Assembly: GCA_001873285.1 (NCBI GenBank)
Contig: MNYV01000104.1
Location: 1 to 44,024 of the forward strand
From: Nitrospirae bacterium CG2_30_53_67
Lineage (GTDB): Bacteria > CG2-30-53-67
DNA: 44,024 bases
Direction: 5' to 3'
Positions 1 to 8,392 of this stretch are shown piece after piece. Both the position numbers and the translations under genes were made by a program. Position 1 is the stretch's first letter; each line of letters begins with the position of its first letter. Below the pieces are notes generated by a model that had not been told where the DNA came from, made no database searches, and saw nothing but the letters and a program-made list of their open reading frames with translations.

Positions 1-872
1 AGAACATCGAAGTTCTCAAGGGACGCTTCAAGACCCTTATGACAGAACAAGCGTCTGCCTATCTCAAACTTTGCCAAGGATCTATTGACGACAAAGCCGT
101 CGAGCGAGCCATTGACGCTTTTGACGATAAGGATAAACGGGAAGCCTTCTTCAAATTCTTCAAGGAACTCGAAGTGCTTTATGAGATCATTTCGCCGGAT
201 GTTTTTCTCCGCGACTATCTGGACAACTACCGAAATCTTTCGATTCTCCACCAGATTGTTCGAAATGCTTTCGGCAAATATATTGTCCCTTGTGCGGATA
301 TTGCAAAAAAGACGGAGTCGCTGGTTCGTGAGAGCGTGACGGCCTATGGGCTTACAAACACGATGCCGCTGGTGAAGATCGATGAAAAAACGCTGGATGT
401 CTTGAAAAGCTCGAAATCGTCCACCTCCTCCAAGATCATCAATCTCGGAAAAGGCTTGATCCAGACGGTCATCGACCAGGGGGAGGAGCAACCCTTTTTA
501 GTTCCGATCGGGGAGCGCGCAGAGGCCATTCTGGAAGCCTACGACGACCGACAGATCGAAACCCAGGCTGCTCTCAGGCAGCTTGAATCGTTGCTGAACG
601 AATATTTGCAATCGCGAAGGGAATCTGAGAAGAGCGGTCTTGACATGAACACCTTCACGATTTTGTGGATATTAAAACAGGTGGGTGCAAAGCAACCTGA
701 GCAAGCGGCTCCCCTGATCGACGATGCCTTGAAGCGATTCCCATACCATGCCTATAATGCCGCAGACCGGCGTCGCCTGAAGGCAGAACTTTATAAGATT
801 CTCCTGCCGGCGGTCGGTAAGGAGCGGATGGTGGATTTGGCTGATCGAATCCTCAAACTTCCGAGGAAATGA
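1..872 (+). CDS. hsdR: Type I restriction endonuclease subunit R (HsdR), C-terminal part
   Basis: The reading frame is open from base 3 at the window edge to a TGA at 870-872, so this is the 3' end of a longer gene; the ATG at 39 is internal. The visible part is an all-helical segment with runs such as VLYEIISPDVFLRDYL and YRNLSILHQIVRNAF, which I recognise as the C-terminal helical region of HsdR, the subunit that translocates and cuts DNA in type I restriction-modification complexes. The nuclease and helicase domains and the hsdM and hsdS genes would lie upstream, outside the window. The stop overlaps the start of the next gene by four bases (ATGA), so the two are probably translationally coupled. 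The identification rests on the C-terminal helices alone; the context of a coupled small metallopeptidase supports it. Confidence 0.8.
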   Translation, partial: NIEVLKGRFKTLMTEQASAYLKLCQGSIDDKAVERAIDAFDDKDKREAFFKFFKELEVLYEIISPDVFLRDYLDNYRNLSILHQIVRNAFGKYIVPCADIAKKTESLVRESVTAYGLTNTMPLVKIDEKTLDVLKSSKSSTSSKIINLGKGLIQTVIDQGEEQPFLVPIGERAEAILEAYDDRQIETQAALRQLESLLNEYLQSRRESEKSGLDMNTFTILWILKQVGAKQPEQAAPLIDDALKRFPYHAYNAADRRRLKAELYKILLPAVGKERMVDLADRILKLPRK

Positions 873-1201
873 AGATGTCCAGAAAGACGAGTTTCAACAA
901 GGCTACGGCTTTGAAAGAGAATGTGGGGAAGTGGGCAACTCGAATCGGTGTGCATCCGAATCGTGTTCAAATCCAGCGTATGACAAAAAAGTGGGCTTCC
1001 TGCTCGACGGGTGGGCGGATCTGCTTCAGCACAGATCTATTGAAGGAAGATAGAGCTTTCCAGGAGGTTGTTATCGTCCATGAACTTCTTCATCTCCGTG
1101 TACCTAACCATGGAAAACTATTTAAGAGTATGATGAATGCGTATCTGCCCCACTGGGAAACAGCAGTAAATGGGCGTGTGGCTCGCATGTGCGGCTATTG
1201 A
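869..1201 (+). CDS. YgjP/SprT-like zinc metallopeptidase (M48-type, DUF45)
   Basis: A 110-residue protein with a zinc-protease signature, HELLHLRVPNHGK at residues 71-83: H71 and H75 would bind zinc, E72 would be the general base and H81 would be the third ligand (HExxH then a third His six residues on). WASCSTGGRICFS upstream is typical of the YgjP/DUF45 family. Such proteins are usually about 230 residues when free-standing; this is the shorter form often found behind type I restriction genes. Its ATG overlaps the hsdR stop (ATGA), placing it in the same operon. The substrate is unknown; processing or turnover of the restriction complex is only an inference from position. No signal peptide, so cytoplasmic. 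Confidence 0.8.
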   Translation: MKMSRKTSFNKATALKENVGKWATRIGVHPNRVQIQRMTKKWASCSTGGRICFSTDLLKEDRAFQEVVIVHELLHLRVPNHGKLFKSMMNAYLPHWETAVNGRVARMCGY

Positions 1202-1265
1202 ATCCTTTTATTGATTCGATAGAGTTTCGGGAATGAAGACAGCAAGCACAAAATCGGGCCGCACT

Positions 1266-2459
1266 TTATAACGCCCTGCAGACCAGGCCCTTGAGGTAGC
1301 TTCCTTCCGGGAAACTGAGCAGCGTGGGGTGGTCGGGAGCCTGGGTGAGCCTTTGGATAATCTGGGCCTCCCGCCCTGCGTCCAATGCCGCTCCGGCCAC
1401 AATCTTCTGGAACAGATCCGGCGCCAAGAGTCCTGAGCAGGAGAAGGTGAAGAGCACGCCGTTTGGTCTTAGCAGTTTGAATGCCAGCAGGTTGATGTCC
1501 TTGTATCCGCGGCCTGCGCGCTCGATCTGGCTTAGGGACTCGGCAAACTTCGGCGGGTCCAGGACGATGAGATCGAACTCACGGCGTGAATCGCGGTATT
1601 GCCGCAGGACCTGGAACACGTCCCCGGCTACATTCTCAACTTGAGCAGCATTCAGACCATTCAGCTCGACGTTTCTCATGGCCAATGTCAGGGCATCGGA
1701 GGAGGACTCGACATTGGTCACCCGGGCCGCGCCGCCCTTGAGTGCGCATACACCGAACCCTCCGGTATAGGCGAATCCGTTCAGGACCTCCCTGCCCCTG
1801 GCATATTCGGCTGCCAAGGCGCGGTTGTCACGCTGGTCAAGGTAAAAGCCTGTTTTATGGCCGTGCAGGATATCCACCAGGAAGCGGCACTCCCCCTCCT
1901 GAATCTCGATCAGGTCGGGCGGCGCATCCCCTGCGAGGACCCCTGTGGATCGAGGCAGACCTTCCTTCTCCCGGACATCGAGATCCGAACGCTCGTAGAT
2001 GCCTGCACAGGGGATCAGATCCTTGATCTGGGCAACGATCTCCTGCTTCCAGTATTCTGAGCCTGCGGCCATGAACTGGCAGACCAGGAAATTGCCGTAG
2101 CGGTCCACAATCAGCCCGGGCAGGCCGTCGGATTCCGAGTGGACCAGCCGGACCGCAGTCAGGTCTTTGGATTCTGTCAGGGTACGCCGGTAGGCGATGG
2201 CCCGCTTCAGCCGTTCACGGAAAAAAGCAGGCGTTATCTCTTCATCCGGATTAAACGTCCAGACGCGGACCGTGATCTGGGATCGGGGGGAATAGGCGCC
2301 CCGGGCAAGCCTGGTGCGTTCCTGAGCCAGGATTTCCACGGTTTCTCCGGATTTGGGCGAGCCTTCAACCGCTGCAATGGCGCCGGAGAAGATCCACGGA
2401 TGGCGGCGGCGCAGGGCTTTTTCACGCCCGGATTTAAGAATGACCGAAGCCATGCCCAT
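1266..2459 (-). CDS. rlmI: RlmI-like 23S rRNA (cytosine-C5) methyltransferase
   Basis: A 397-residue class I SAM-dependent methyltransferase, the usual length for the RlmI/YccW family, which methylates C1962 of 23S rRNA. Residues 4-75 form the N-terminal PUA RNA-binding domain (RRRHPWIFSGAI is typical). Later motifs are HKTGFYLDQR (201-210), NGFAYTGGFG (227-236, SAM binding), DPPKF (301-305) and FTFSCSG (337-343), whose cysteine is the expected catalytic residue. It is convergent with the metallopeptidase gene; the gap of 64 bases holds no clear terminator. The start follows a poor ribosome-binding site; a second ATG lies two codons in. A sigma-70-like promoter lies about 40 bases upstream, so it can be transcribed apart from the flavoprotein gene behind it. 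Exact target base is inferred from the family. Confidence 0.88.
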   Translation of the reverse strand: MGMASVILKSGREKALRRRHPWIFSGAIAAVEGSPKSGETVEILAQERTRLARGAYSPRSQITVRVWTFNPDEEITPAFFRERLKRAIAYRRTLTESKDLTAVRLVHSESDGLPGLIVDRYGNFLVCQFMAAGSEYWKQEIVAQIKDLIPCAGIYERSDLDVREKEGLPRSTGVLAGDAPPDLIEIQEGECRFLVDILHGHKTGFYLDQRDNRALAAEYARGREVLNGFAYTGGFGVCALKGGAARVTNVESSSDALTLAMRNVELNGLNAAQVENVAGDVFQVLRQYRDSRREFDLIVLDPPKFAESLSQIERAGRGYKDINLLAFKLLRPNGVLFTFSCSGLLAPDLFQKIVAGAALDAGREAQIIQRLTQAPDHPTLLSFPEGSYLKGLVCRAL

Positions 2460-2507
2460 TCAGACACCCATTGAAAGATCCGATAGAAAAACCGTGACCT
2501 CCGGGAT

Positions 2508-2535
2508 ACTATAATAAGGGATGATTTGAAATCAA
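2508..2535 (-). promoter_or_regulatory. Candidate sigma-70 promoter for the rlmI-like gene
   Basis: Read on the minus strand, TTGATT (2530-2535), a 16-base spacer and TATAGT (2508-2513) lie between the flavoprotein stop and the methyltransferase start. The -10 box matches the consensus at five of six positions. Predicted transcription start is near 2501. Confidence 0.5.
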
Positions 2536-2538
2536 GGG

Positions 2539-3714
2539 TTAAACGAATTGCCCTGCACAGTAGCCTGAGGACCAGGCCCACTGCAGGTTGAAACCCCCGA
2601 GGTCACCTGTGACATCGGTCACCTCTCCTATAAAATAGAGGCCTTTGACTTTTTTGGACTCCATGGTCTTAGAGGAGAGATCATGGGTATCGACGCCGCC
2701 CAGGGTGACTTCTGCGGTTTCATACCCTTCTGTGCCTTTGGGTTTGACCTCCCATCGATGCAGGATATTGGACAGATGCTTGAGTTCCTTGTCCGGAATC
2801 TGATTTATGGGCCGGTTTTTAATCCAGAGATCACAGATCCGCTGGGCAAGTCGGGCAGGGAGGCGTTCCGACAGGATTGTTTTGATAGTGGTCTTGGGCC
2901 TGAGGATCTTTTGTTCTCCGAGATGCTCATAGAGATCGAGGCCCGGAAGAAGGTCGATGACCAGGGTATCGCCTGATTTCCAGTAAGAGGATAGTTGCAG
3001 GATGGCCGGACCGCTCAACCCATGGTGTGTGAAGAGGAGGCTTTCCCGGGCCTCCCTTTTGTTGCATGTCACCATCACATCCATGGACAGGCCTGCGAAC
3101 CCTTTGAAGCGGTCCGCATCCTCACGGCTGAATATCAGCGGCGCCAGGCCGGGCCTCGGTTCTACCATATTTAACCCAAACTGTCTGGCGATCCTGTGCC
3201 CCAGGTCCGAGGCGCCCAGTCCGGGATAGGATAACCCTCCGGCGGCCACGACCAGGGATTCGCACTCGAAGTCTCCGAGGCTGGATCGGACCTGGAAGAA
3301 ACGGCCTTTTTTGATCCTTCGAATGCGGCATCCCAATCGGATGGTGACGCCGGCATCTTTGCATTCTTTCAGTAACATGGTCACAATCTCTCTTGCCGAT
3401 TTATCGCAGAAGAGCTGCCCGGATGTTTTTTCATGGTAGTGTATGCCGTGTCGTTGGACCAGTGCCATGAAGTCGTGCTGGGTATACCGCGCCAAGGCGG
3501 ACTTGCAGAAATGTTCGTTACCGGATAGATAGTGTTCCGCAGAGATGTTCAGGTTGGTAAAATTACAATGCCCGCCGCCGGAAATAAGGATTTTCTTCGC
3601 GGCCCTGTCTGCGTGGTCCAGACACAGGACATTTCGCCCCCGTTTGCCTGCTTCCATGGCGCACATGAGCCCTGCAGCGCCTGCGCCGATAATGATGACG
3701 TCAACATCTGTCAT
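2539..3714 (-). CDS. YhiN/HI0933-family FAD-dependent flavoprotein
   Basis: A Rossmann-type flavoprotein of 391 residues from the chosen start. Residues 6-15 (VIIIGAGAAG) are the FAD-binding GxGxxG; ISGGGHCNFTN (44-54) is the diagnostic motif of the HI0933/YhiN family. The C-terminal LYFIGEVTDVTGDLGGFNLQWAWSSG is the second FAD contact of the family. The family is widespread but its substrate is not established. An upstream in-frame ATG at 3783 would add 23 poorly conserved residues. It has a better Shine-Dalgarno (AGGTGA), but that sequence lies inside a palindromic repeat, so I prefer 3714, where the FAD-binding strand begins as in relatives. It lies 79 bases upstream of the rlmI-like gene on the same strand. 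Confidence 0.85.
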   Translation of the reverse strand: MTDVDVIIIGAGAAGLMCAMEAGKRGRNVLCLDHADRAAKKILISGGGHCNFTNLNISAEHYLSGNEHFCKSALARYTQHDFMALVQRHGIHYHEKTSGQLFCDKSAREIVTMLLKECKDAGVTIRLGCRIRRIKKGRFFQVRSSLGDFECESLVVAAGGLSYPGLGASDLGHRIARQFGLNMVEPRPGLAPLIFSREDADRFKGFAGLSMDVMVTCNKREARESLLFTHHGLSGPAILQLSSYWKSGDTLVIDLLPGLDLYEHLGEQKILRPKTTIKTILSERLPARLAQRICDLWIKNRPINQIPDKELKHLSNILHRWEVKPKGTEGYETAEVTLGGVDTHDLSSKTMESKKVKGLYFIGEVTDVTGDLGGFNLQWAWSSGYCAGQFV

Positions 3715-3788
3715 AGGATGACAGCAACTTATTAAGGTTCTCATCATAGAAACGACATCATATCGAATTCCACAAGCGTCCATGTTTC

Positions 3789-3847
3789 ACCTGTCTGCCA
3801 TAGCCTGTCTGCCGCGCTCGCGGCGCAGGCAGGCACAGGCAGGTAGG
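3789..3847. repeat. Palindromic CCTGTCTGCC repeat (REP-like)
   Basis: The segment combines CCTGTCTGCC and GGCAGGCACAGG-type arms around a GCCGCG-CT-CGCGGC core (3811-3824), so it can fold into a hairpin. Related 24-bp copies occur at 17228-17251 and 39459-39482. It overlaps the alternative upstream start region of the flavoprotein gene. Confidence 0.7.
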
Positions 3848-4025
3848 TGACGCCGCCGCTCTTCTTGTTGTGACGACGCAGATCCATGTCGCCATTATGC
3901 CAAGGTGTGCTCTCCGGTGCAAGGGGGTTTTCTGAACTAACTGGATTTAAAAAGCGGATCGTGTCTGCGACAAATTTATGGGTAAATATTTCTCTAAGAG
4001 CGTCATTCCCCGATCCCCCGATCAG

Positions 4026-4114
4026 GCCTGTCCTCCGATCCCCCGATCAAGCTTGCCCTCCGACTTGATCGGAGGGTCGGAAGGCAAGCTTGATCGGGGG
4101 ATCGGAGGACAGGC
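4026..4114. repeat. 32-bp perfect inverted repeat with nested hairpin, T-run on the plus strand
   Basis: Bases 4026-4057 are the exact reverse complement of 4083-4114 (32 of 32). Inside, 4056-4063 pairs with 4069-4076 around a five-base loop. The arms are built from GATCCCCCGATC-type units, one more of which precedes the left arm at about 4010-4024. On the plus strand the structure is followed by ATTTTT, so it resembles an intrinsic terminator, but no plus-strand gene reads into it; it may instead insulate the mobB promoter. With the repeat at 3789-3847 it fills most of the 420-base gap 3784-4203; the rest of that gap shows only the promoter at 4148-4176. Confidence 0.85.
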
Positions 4115-4147
4115 ATTTTTGCCGCACACCCAGAGGATCTCTTGCCC

Positions 4148-4176
4148 TTGACATTGCCCGCCGATCCACCTAAGAT
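4148..4176 (+). promoter_or_regulatory. Sigma-70-type promoter of the mobB-gpgS operon
   Basis: A perfect TTGACA (4148-4153), a 17-base spacer and TAAGAT (4171-4176). The predicted start is near 4183. The mobB ribosome-binding site AAAAGGAG follows at 4191-4198, six to seven bases before the ATG. Confidence 0.65.
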
Positions 4177-4203
4177 ACCTTCCGCCCATCAAAAGGAGCT
4201 TCT

Positions 4204-4698
4204 ATGATCCCCGCTGTTTCCATCGTGGCCCGGAGCGGCACGGGCAAAACCACTTTCCTGGAAAAACTCATCCCGGTCCTCACGGGCCGCGGCTACCGCG
4301 TGGGTGTGGTCAAACATGCCCACCACCGCATCGATATTGATCAGTCCGGCAAGGATTCATTCCGCCTGCGGAAGGCCGGAGCGGACGTGGTGATCATCAA
4401 TGCCCCCAACCAGATGGCCCTGATCCGGCGACAAAGGCACGAACTCCCCCTCCGTGAGGTTCTCGATTATTTTCGTGACGTGGATTTGATATTGATTGAG
4501 GGGTATAAAGGAGAAGACCTTCCGAGAATCGAGATCTTCCGGACCGGGGCAGGGCGCCCCGAACCCTTCTTTATCAAGGGGATGTCTCCCTTTGCCCTGG
4601 TCACGGACGGATCGTTTCCCAAAACACCGTTCTCAGTCTTTACCATGGACAATGTCCAAGGGGTTGCCGACCTGATTGAAAAGGAATTTTTAATGTAA
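4204..4698 (+). CDS. mobB: Molybdopterin-guanine dinucleotide biosynthesis protein B
   Basis: A 164-residue P-loop GTPase-like protein, the normal MobB length. ARSGTGKTT (residues 9-17) is the nucleotide-binding loop; VGVVKHAHH and the later LILIEGYKGEDLPRIEIFR are family motifs. MobB assists MobA in attaching GMP to molybdopterin to make the bis-MGD cofactor of molybdenum and tungsten oxidoreductases; it acts in the cytoplasm. A strong AAAAGGAG ribosome-binding site precedes the ATG. No mobA or moeA lies nearby; the gene instead heads a transcript that continues into osmolyte genes with a 71-base gap, so co-transcription may be incidental. The function is well supported by sequence. Confidence 0.92.
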   Translation: MIPAVSIVARSGTGKTTFLEKLIPVLTGRGYRVGVVKHAHHRIDIDQSGKDSFRLRKAGADVVIINAPNQMALIRRQRHELPLREVLDYFRDVDLILIEGYKGEDLPRIEIFRTGAGRPEPFFIKGMSPFALVTDGSFPKTPFSVFTMDNVQGVADLIEKEFLM

Positions 4699-4769
4699 GT
4701 TCCTTGACAGAAGATCGTTTTTCTGTTTTCATACTTAACCATGAGAGACAAAACCGAGGGACATCTTCT

Positions 4770-5978
4770 ATGAGCGATTTTTATCAGACCGGAGCGGTTG
4801 CGACCTTCCACCGCCTCGGCAAAAGCGACTTGGTGAGCCTGGAGTCAAAGCTGCTGGAAGCTTCGACAACCAGAGGGGTGACCCTGGTTCTTCCTTCTCT
4901 TTTTTCCGAAATTAAAGGAGAGGCGCTCAAAGAAATTTTAAGTGAGCTCTCGAAAGTCGAATATATCAGGGAAATCGTGGTTACGCTCGGTCCTGCAACT
5001 CAAGATGAGTTCCGAGAAGCCCGAAATTTTTTTTCCGTACTCCCCCAGTCCACCCGGGTGATCTGGAACAACGGCCCGAACATCCAGGCCCTGTACGAGA
5101 CCATGCAGGGGTACGGCCTATTTCCCGGAGAGGACGGCAAAGGGAGAAGCGCATGGATGGCCTATGGGTATATCATCGCGGAGGGAGGAAGCAAGATCAT
5201 CGCCCTTCACGATTGCGACATCCTGACCTATTCCAGGGAACTCCTGGGACGGCTCATATTCCCGGTCCTCTCCCCCCATCTCGACTTCGAATTCTGCAAG
5301 GGATTCTACAGCCGTGTGTCCCATAAAATGAACGGCCGCGTCACGCGCCTATTTGTCACGCCTCTGATCCGTGCCCTGATCAAGACGGTCGGGAGGCTGG
5401 ACATCCTTCATTATTACGACAGTTTCCGTTATCCTCTCGCTGGAGAGTTCTCTATGCTGACGGATCTGGCCCGTATCAACCGGATCCCCGCCGACTGGGG
5501 TCTGGAGGTCGGGGTATTGGCCGAGATCTACCGTAACTGTTCAGTCAAGCGGATCTGTCAGGTCGAACTCTGCGAGAATTATGACCACAAACATCAGGGG
5601 CTTTCACCGGCCGACCCTGAAAAGGGCCTCAACAAGATGGCCATCGATATTGCGAAGAATATCTTCAGGACCCTCTCGGGCGAGGGAATTATTTTTACAC
5701 CGGGCTTCTTCAACACCCTGTGCGCGACCTATCTCCGTATCGCCCAGGATACCATTGCCCGATATCACGGAGACGCCATCATCAATGGGCTGGAGTACGA
5801 CCGGCACGAGGAGGGGACTGCCGTAGAGGTCTTTACTGAAGCCATCCGGAGGGCCGGCGAGATCATCACTCAGGACCCCCTGGGGCCGCCGCAGATCCCG
5901 GCCTGGAACAGGGTCTTTGCTGCTATTCCGGATTTTGCGGAACGAATTCTTGAAGCGGTAAGAACGGACAATCCATAA
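4770..5978 (+). CDS. gpgS: Glucosyl-3-phosphoglycerate synthase (GT81 family)
   Basis: A 402-residue glycosyltransferase recognised from motifs conserved in GpgS: SDFYQTGAVATFHRL at the N terminus, LPSLFSE (41-47), the metal-binding DxD in LHDCDI (D148, D150), and FRYPLAGEFSM (about 219-229), which lines the 3-phosphoglycerate site in the family. The expected reaction is NDP-glucose plus 3-phosphoglycerate to glucosyl-3-phosphoglycerate, in the cytoplasm. I start at ATG 4770 because the family begins there and a GAGG lies about ten bases upstream; an in-frame ATG at 4704 lacks support. It sits ahead of a GT2 enzyme and a HAD sugar phosphatase, which fits a compatible-solute pathway. Sugar donor specificity (glucose against mannose) cannot be read from the sequence. 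Confidence 0.85.
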   Translation: MSDFYQTGAVATFHRLGKSDLVSLESKLLEASTTRGVTLVLPSLFSEIKGEALKEILSELSKVEYIREIVVTLGPATQDEFREARNFFSVLPQSTRVIWNNGPNIQALYETMQGYGLFPGEDGKGRSAWMAYGYIIAEGGSKIIALHDCDILTYSRELLGRLIFPVLSPHLDFEFCKGFYSRVSHKMNGRVTRLFVTPLIRALIKTVGRLDILHYYDSFRYPLAGEFSMLTDLARINRIPADWGLEVGVLAEIYRNCSVKRICQVELCENYDHKHQGLSPADPEKGLNKMAIDIAKNIFRTLSGEGIIFTPGFFNTLCATYLRIAQDTIARYHGDAIINGLEYDRHEEGTAVEVFTEAIRRAGEIITQDPLGPPQIPAWNRVFAAIPDFAERILEAVRTDNP

Positions 5979-6083
5979 GACCGGATCAAACAATCCGCCG
6001 GTTTTATACATAGAGTAATAAATAAATTCGCATATAGGGCGATAGAACAAAGCAGACCGAGGCGCGACGAAGTCGAGGAGTGA

Positions 6084-6102
6084 GGCGTACTGATCGTACG
6101 CC
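6084..6102. repeat. Hairpin in an intergenic repeat between gpgS and the GT2 gene
   Basis: GGCGTAC (6084-6090) and GTACGCC (6096-6102) pair around a five-base loop. The surrounding 5979-6197 gap contains purine-rich CGACGA/GAGGA runs on both sides of the hairpin. The style resembles dispersed repeats of deltaproteobacterial genomes, but no second copy is seen in this window. No gene is apparent in the gap, and no promoter is obvious. Confidence 0.6.
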
Positions 6103-6197
6103 GCAACGACGAGACGAGGAAGCAACAAAGGTATGCAAAGTTCTGTTGCTCTGTATAACCGGCGTTCTGAAACCAAAGGTATAAACGGTATCAAGAA

Positions 6198-7475
6198 ATG
6201 AAGTTTGACACATCACTTCGGCCCTACACGGTCAAGCGGATCGAAGAGATCGACCGGGTTGACATTCTTGTGGGCATTCCCTGCTACAACAACGAAGCTA
6301 CCATCCAGCATGTAATCCGGATGGTCTCCCACGGCATACGGGACCATTACAGGGACAAAAGAGCCCTGATCATGATAGCCGACGGCGGGTCCACGGACGA
6401 TACCCGGGAGATGGCCAGGGAGTTCGAGATCCAGCCTTGGCAGGAAAAGATCGTCAGTGTATACCGGGGTCCTGCCGGGAAAGGGACGGCCCTGCGGTCC
6501 ATCTTCGAGGCCGCGGACCGGCTCGATGCCGCGTCCTGTATGGTGGTGGATTCGGACCTTAGAAGCATCACTGTGGAATGGGTAAAATCCCTCCTGGATC
6601 CGGTGCTGAACCACGGCTATGACTTCGTCACTCCCATTTATACACGCTACAAATATGACGGGACCATCACCAACAACATCACCTACAACCTGACCCGAGC
6701 CCTGTACGGAAAGCGGATCCGCCAGCCCATCGGCGGGGACTTTGCCTTTTCACCGTCTTGTTTCCGTTACCTGCTGGCCCAGGACGTATGGGATACGGAC
6801 GTGGCCCGGTTCGGGATCGATATCTGGATCACCACCAGCGCCGTCATCAATCCGTTCAAAATCTGCCAGGCACACCTCGGCGTAAAGATCCATGACGCCA
6901 AAGACCCTGCCTCACACCTTGCGGTCATGTTTCTCCAGGTCATCGGGACCCTCTTTTCCCTCATGGAGAAGAATGAACACTACTGGAAGCCAATCAAGGG
7001 TTCCACACCCACAGAGATCTTCGGCGCCCCCGGGAACGTCAAGCCCGAACCCATCCACGTGGACAAGGAACTTCTGGTCAGCCGTTTCAAGTCCGGATAC
7101 CGCAACTTCGGCGTGCTTTACGAAAAGATCTTCACACCCGAATGTTTCCAGATGATCCGCAAGGCTGCCCGTCTTTCACCCAACCGATTCATGTTTGGAA
7201 CCGACACCTGGGTCCGGACCCTTTATGAACTGGCTTCCACCTATCACAAGTGGGGCCACAACCGGCGCCGTCTCCTGGAACTGGCCATCCCTCTTTACTT
7301 CGGCCGCGTAGCCTCTTTTATCAACCGCACCTGGGAAATGGACTCTGAAGAAGCCGAACAGGTGGTCGAGGAGCAGGCCCTGCGGTTCGAGGAGTACAAG
7401 GGCTACCTGATCCAGCGATGGGAGGAACCCTTTGAAGAGGACGAGGCAGTCAACCACACGCTCCAAAAAATATAA
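6198..7475 (+). CDS. GT2-type glycosyltransferase, likely mannosylglucosyl-3-phosphoglycerate synthase (MggA-like)
   Basis: A 425-residue GT-A fold enzyme. Motifs: VGIPCYNNE (25-33) and ADGGSTDDT (61-69) for the nucleotide-sugar, GPAGKGTALR (91-100), and the metal-binding DSD in VVDSDLRS (116-123). GGDFAFSP (about 180) and an extended helical C terminus follow. No transmembrane segment is apparent, so it is probably cytoplasmic. Placed between gpgS and a mannosylglycerate-type phosphatase, it best fits the enzyme that adds a second sugar to glucosyl-3-phosphoglycerate in the mannosylglucosylglycerate route described in Petrotoga. This is inference from family and order; it could instead be another retaining glycosyltransferase of the same osmolyte set. 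The last 44 bases overlap the phosphatase gene. Confidence 0.7.
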   Translation: MKFDTSLRPYTVKRIEEIDRVDILVGIPCYNNEATIQHVIRMVSHGIRDHYRDKRALIMIADGGSTDDTREMAREFEIQPWQEKIVSVYRGPAGKGTALRSIFEAADRLDAASCMVVDSDLRSITVEWVKSLLDPVLNHGYDFVTPIYTRYKYDGTITNNITYNLTRALYGKRIRQPIGGDFAFSPSCFRYLLAQDVWDTDVARFGIDIWITTSAVINPFKICQAHLGVKIHDAKDPASHLAVMFLQVIGTLFSLMEKNEHYWKPIKGSTPTEIFGAPGNVKPEPIHVDKELLVSRFKSGYRNFGVLYEKIFTPECFQMIRKAARLSPNRFMFGTDTWVRTLYELASTYHKWGHNRRRLLELAIPLYFGRVASFINRTWEMDSEEAEQVVEEQALRFEEYKGYLIQRWEEPFEEDEAVNHTLQKI

Positions 7476-8301
7476 ACCGGCCGGCCCCGGCCCTCGGATC
7501 GTGATCTTCACAGACCTGGACGGGACCCTCCTTTCCGCCGAAACCTATGAACCCGGCCCATCCCTGGAAGCGCTCCGGCAGTGCAGGAAACTTCAGATCC
7601 CCGTGATCTTTGTCTCCAGCAAGACCCGGGCTGAAATGGAACGGCTCCGCAAGGAATTAGACAACTCCGACCCCTTTGTCTCTGAAAACGGAGGGGGCGT
7701 TTTTCTACCCAGGGAGACATGGGAAAAACCGCAGGGATTTGTGGAGGGTGGGAACTACTGGAGTCTTTGGATCGGCGTTCCGCACGCGGCCATCTTGAAG
7801 GCCCTCGATGCCGCAGTTAAAAGGTGTTCCGCCCGGATCGAGCGATTCTCGTCCATGAGCATAGACCGGATCATGGAACGGACCGGCCTCTCTCCCGATG
7901 AGGCCCGTCTCGCCCGGATGCGGGAATTTGATGAGCCTTTCCTGATTCCCGATCAAAGCGACAAGATCATCACCGGCCTCGAACAGGAAATCCGGAAAGC
8001 CGGATTCAATTTAACCCGAGGCGGACGCTTTTATCACGTCATGGGAGGGTGCGACAAGGGGAAGGCCGTGCGCCGGATCATGGATCTCTACAGGGGCCTG
8101 AATCCCGACGTCTGCTTTGCTGCGGTCGGAGACGCGGAGAACGACCTTCCCATGCTGCTGGAAGCGGATCTTCCGTTTCTGGTCAGGAAACCCGACGGAG
8201 AATATGACAAGGCCGCGGTCTTGAACCGCGTGATTATAACGCAGGGGATCGGGCCGCAAGGCTTTTATGAGGCTGTGAGAAACATCATAACTAATTCTTA
8301 A
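7432..8301 (+). CDS. HAD-family sugar-phosphoglycerate phosphatase (MpgP/MggB-like)
   Basis: A 289-residue HAD hydrolase with a Cof-type cap. FTDLDGTLL carries the nucleophile D28 and D30; FVSSKTR (60-66) holds motif II; K209 in GGCDKGKA is motif III; GDAEND (233-238) is the metal-binding motif IV. SENGGGVF (84-91) is typical of mannosyl-3-phosphoglycerate phosphatases. It would remove the phosphate from the glycosylated 3-phosphoglycerate made by the two upstream enzymes and release the neutral-chain osmolyte. The start overlaps the GT2 gene by 44 bases in another frame, implying coupling; a basic 20-residue leader precedes the first strand, so a later start is possible, although no better start codon is evident. 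Confidence 0.85.
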   Translation: MKRTRQSTTRSKKYKPAGPGPRIVIFTDLDGTLLSAETYEPGPSLEALRQCRKLQIPVIFVSSKTRAEMERLRKELDNSDPFVSENGGGVFLPRETWEKPQGFVEGGNYWSLWIGVPHAAILKALDAAVKRCSARIERFSSMSIDRIMERTGLSPDEARLARMREFDEPFLIPDQSDKIITGLEQEIRKAGFNLTRGGRFYHVMGGCDKGKAVRRIMDLYRGLNPDVCFAAVGDAENDLPMLLEADLPFLVRKPDGEYDKAAVLNRVIITQGIGPQGFYEAVRNIITNS

Positions 8302-8357
8302 GGATTTGCGGCGGCATGCATCTTGCGAACGCCGTGCAGTAGATCAAAAAATCAGAA

Positions 8358-8392
8358 GGGGAAAAGCCCGGGACTTCCCCGGACTTTTCCCC
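8358..8392. terminator. Strong hairpin downstream of the osmolyte operon, possibly bidirectional terminator
   Basis: GGGGAAAAG (8358-8366) pairs with CTTTTCCCC (8384-8392), and an inner CCGGG/CCCGG extends the stem around a five-base loop. It lies 56 bases after the phosphatase stop. There is no T-run on the plus side; read on the minus strand the hairpin is followed by a TTTTTT tract, so it could also stop leftward transcripts from the EPS operon. Confidence 0.55.

Noticed and set aside
3886-4068. A 60-codon plus-strand frame upstream of mobB
   Set aside because: It runs through the inverted repeat and has neither a ribosome-binding site nor similarity to known proteins.
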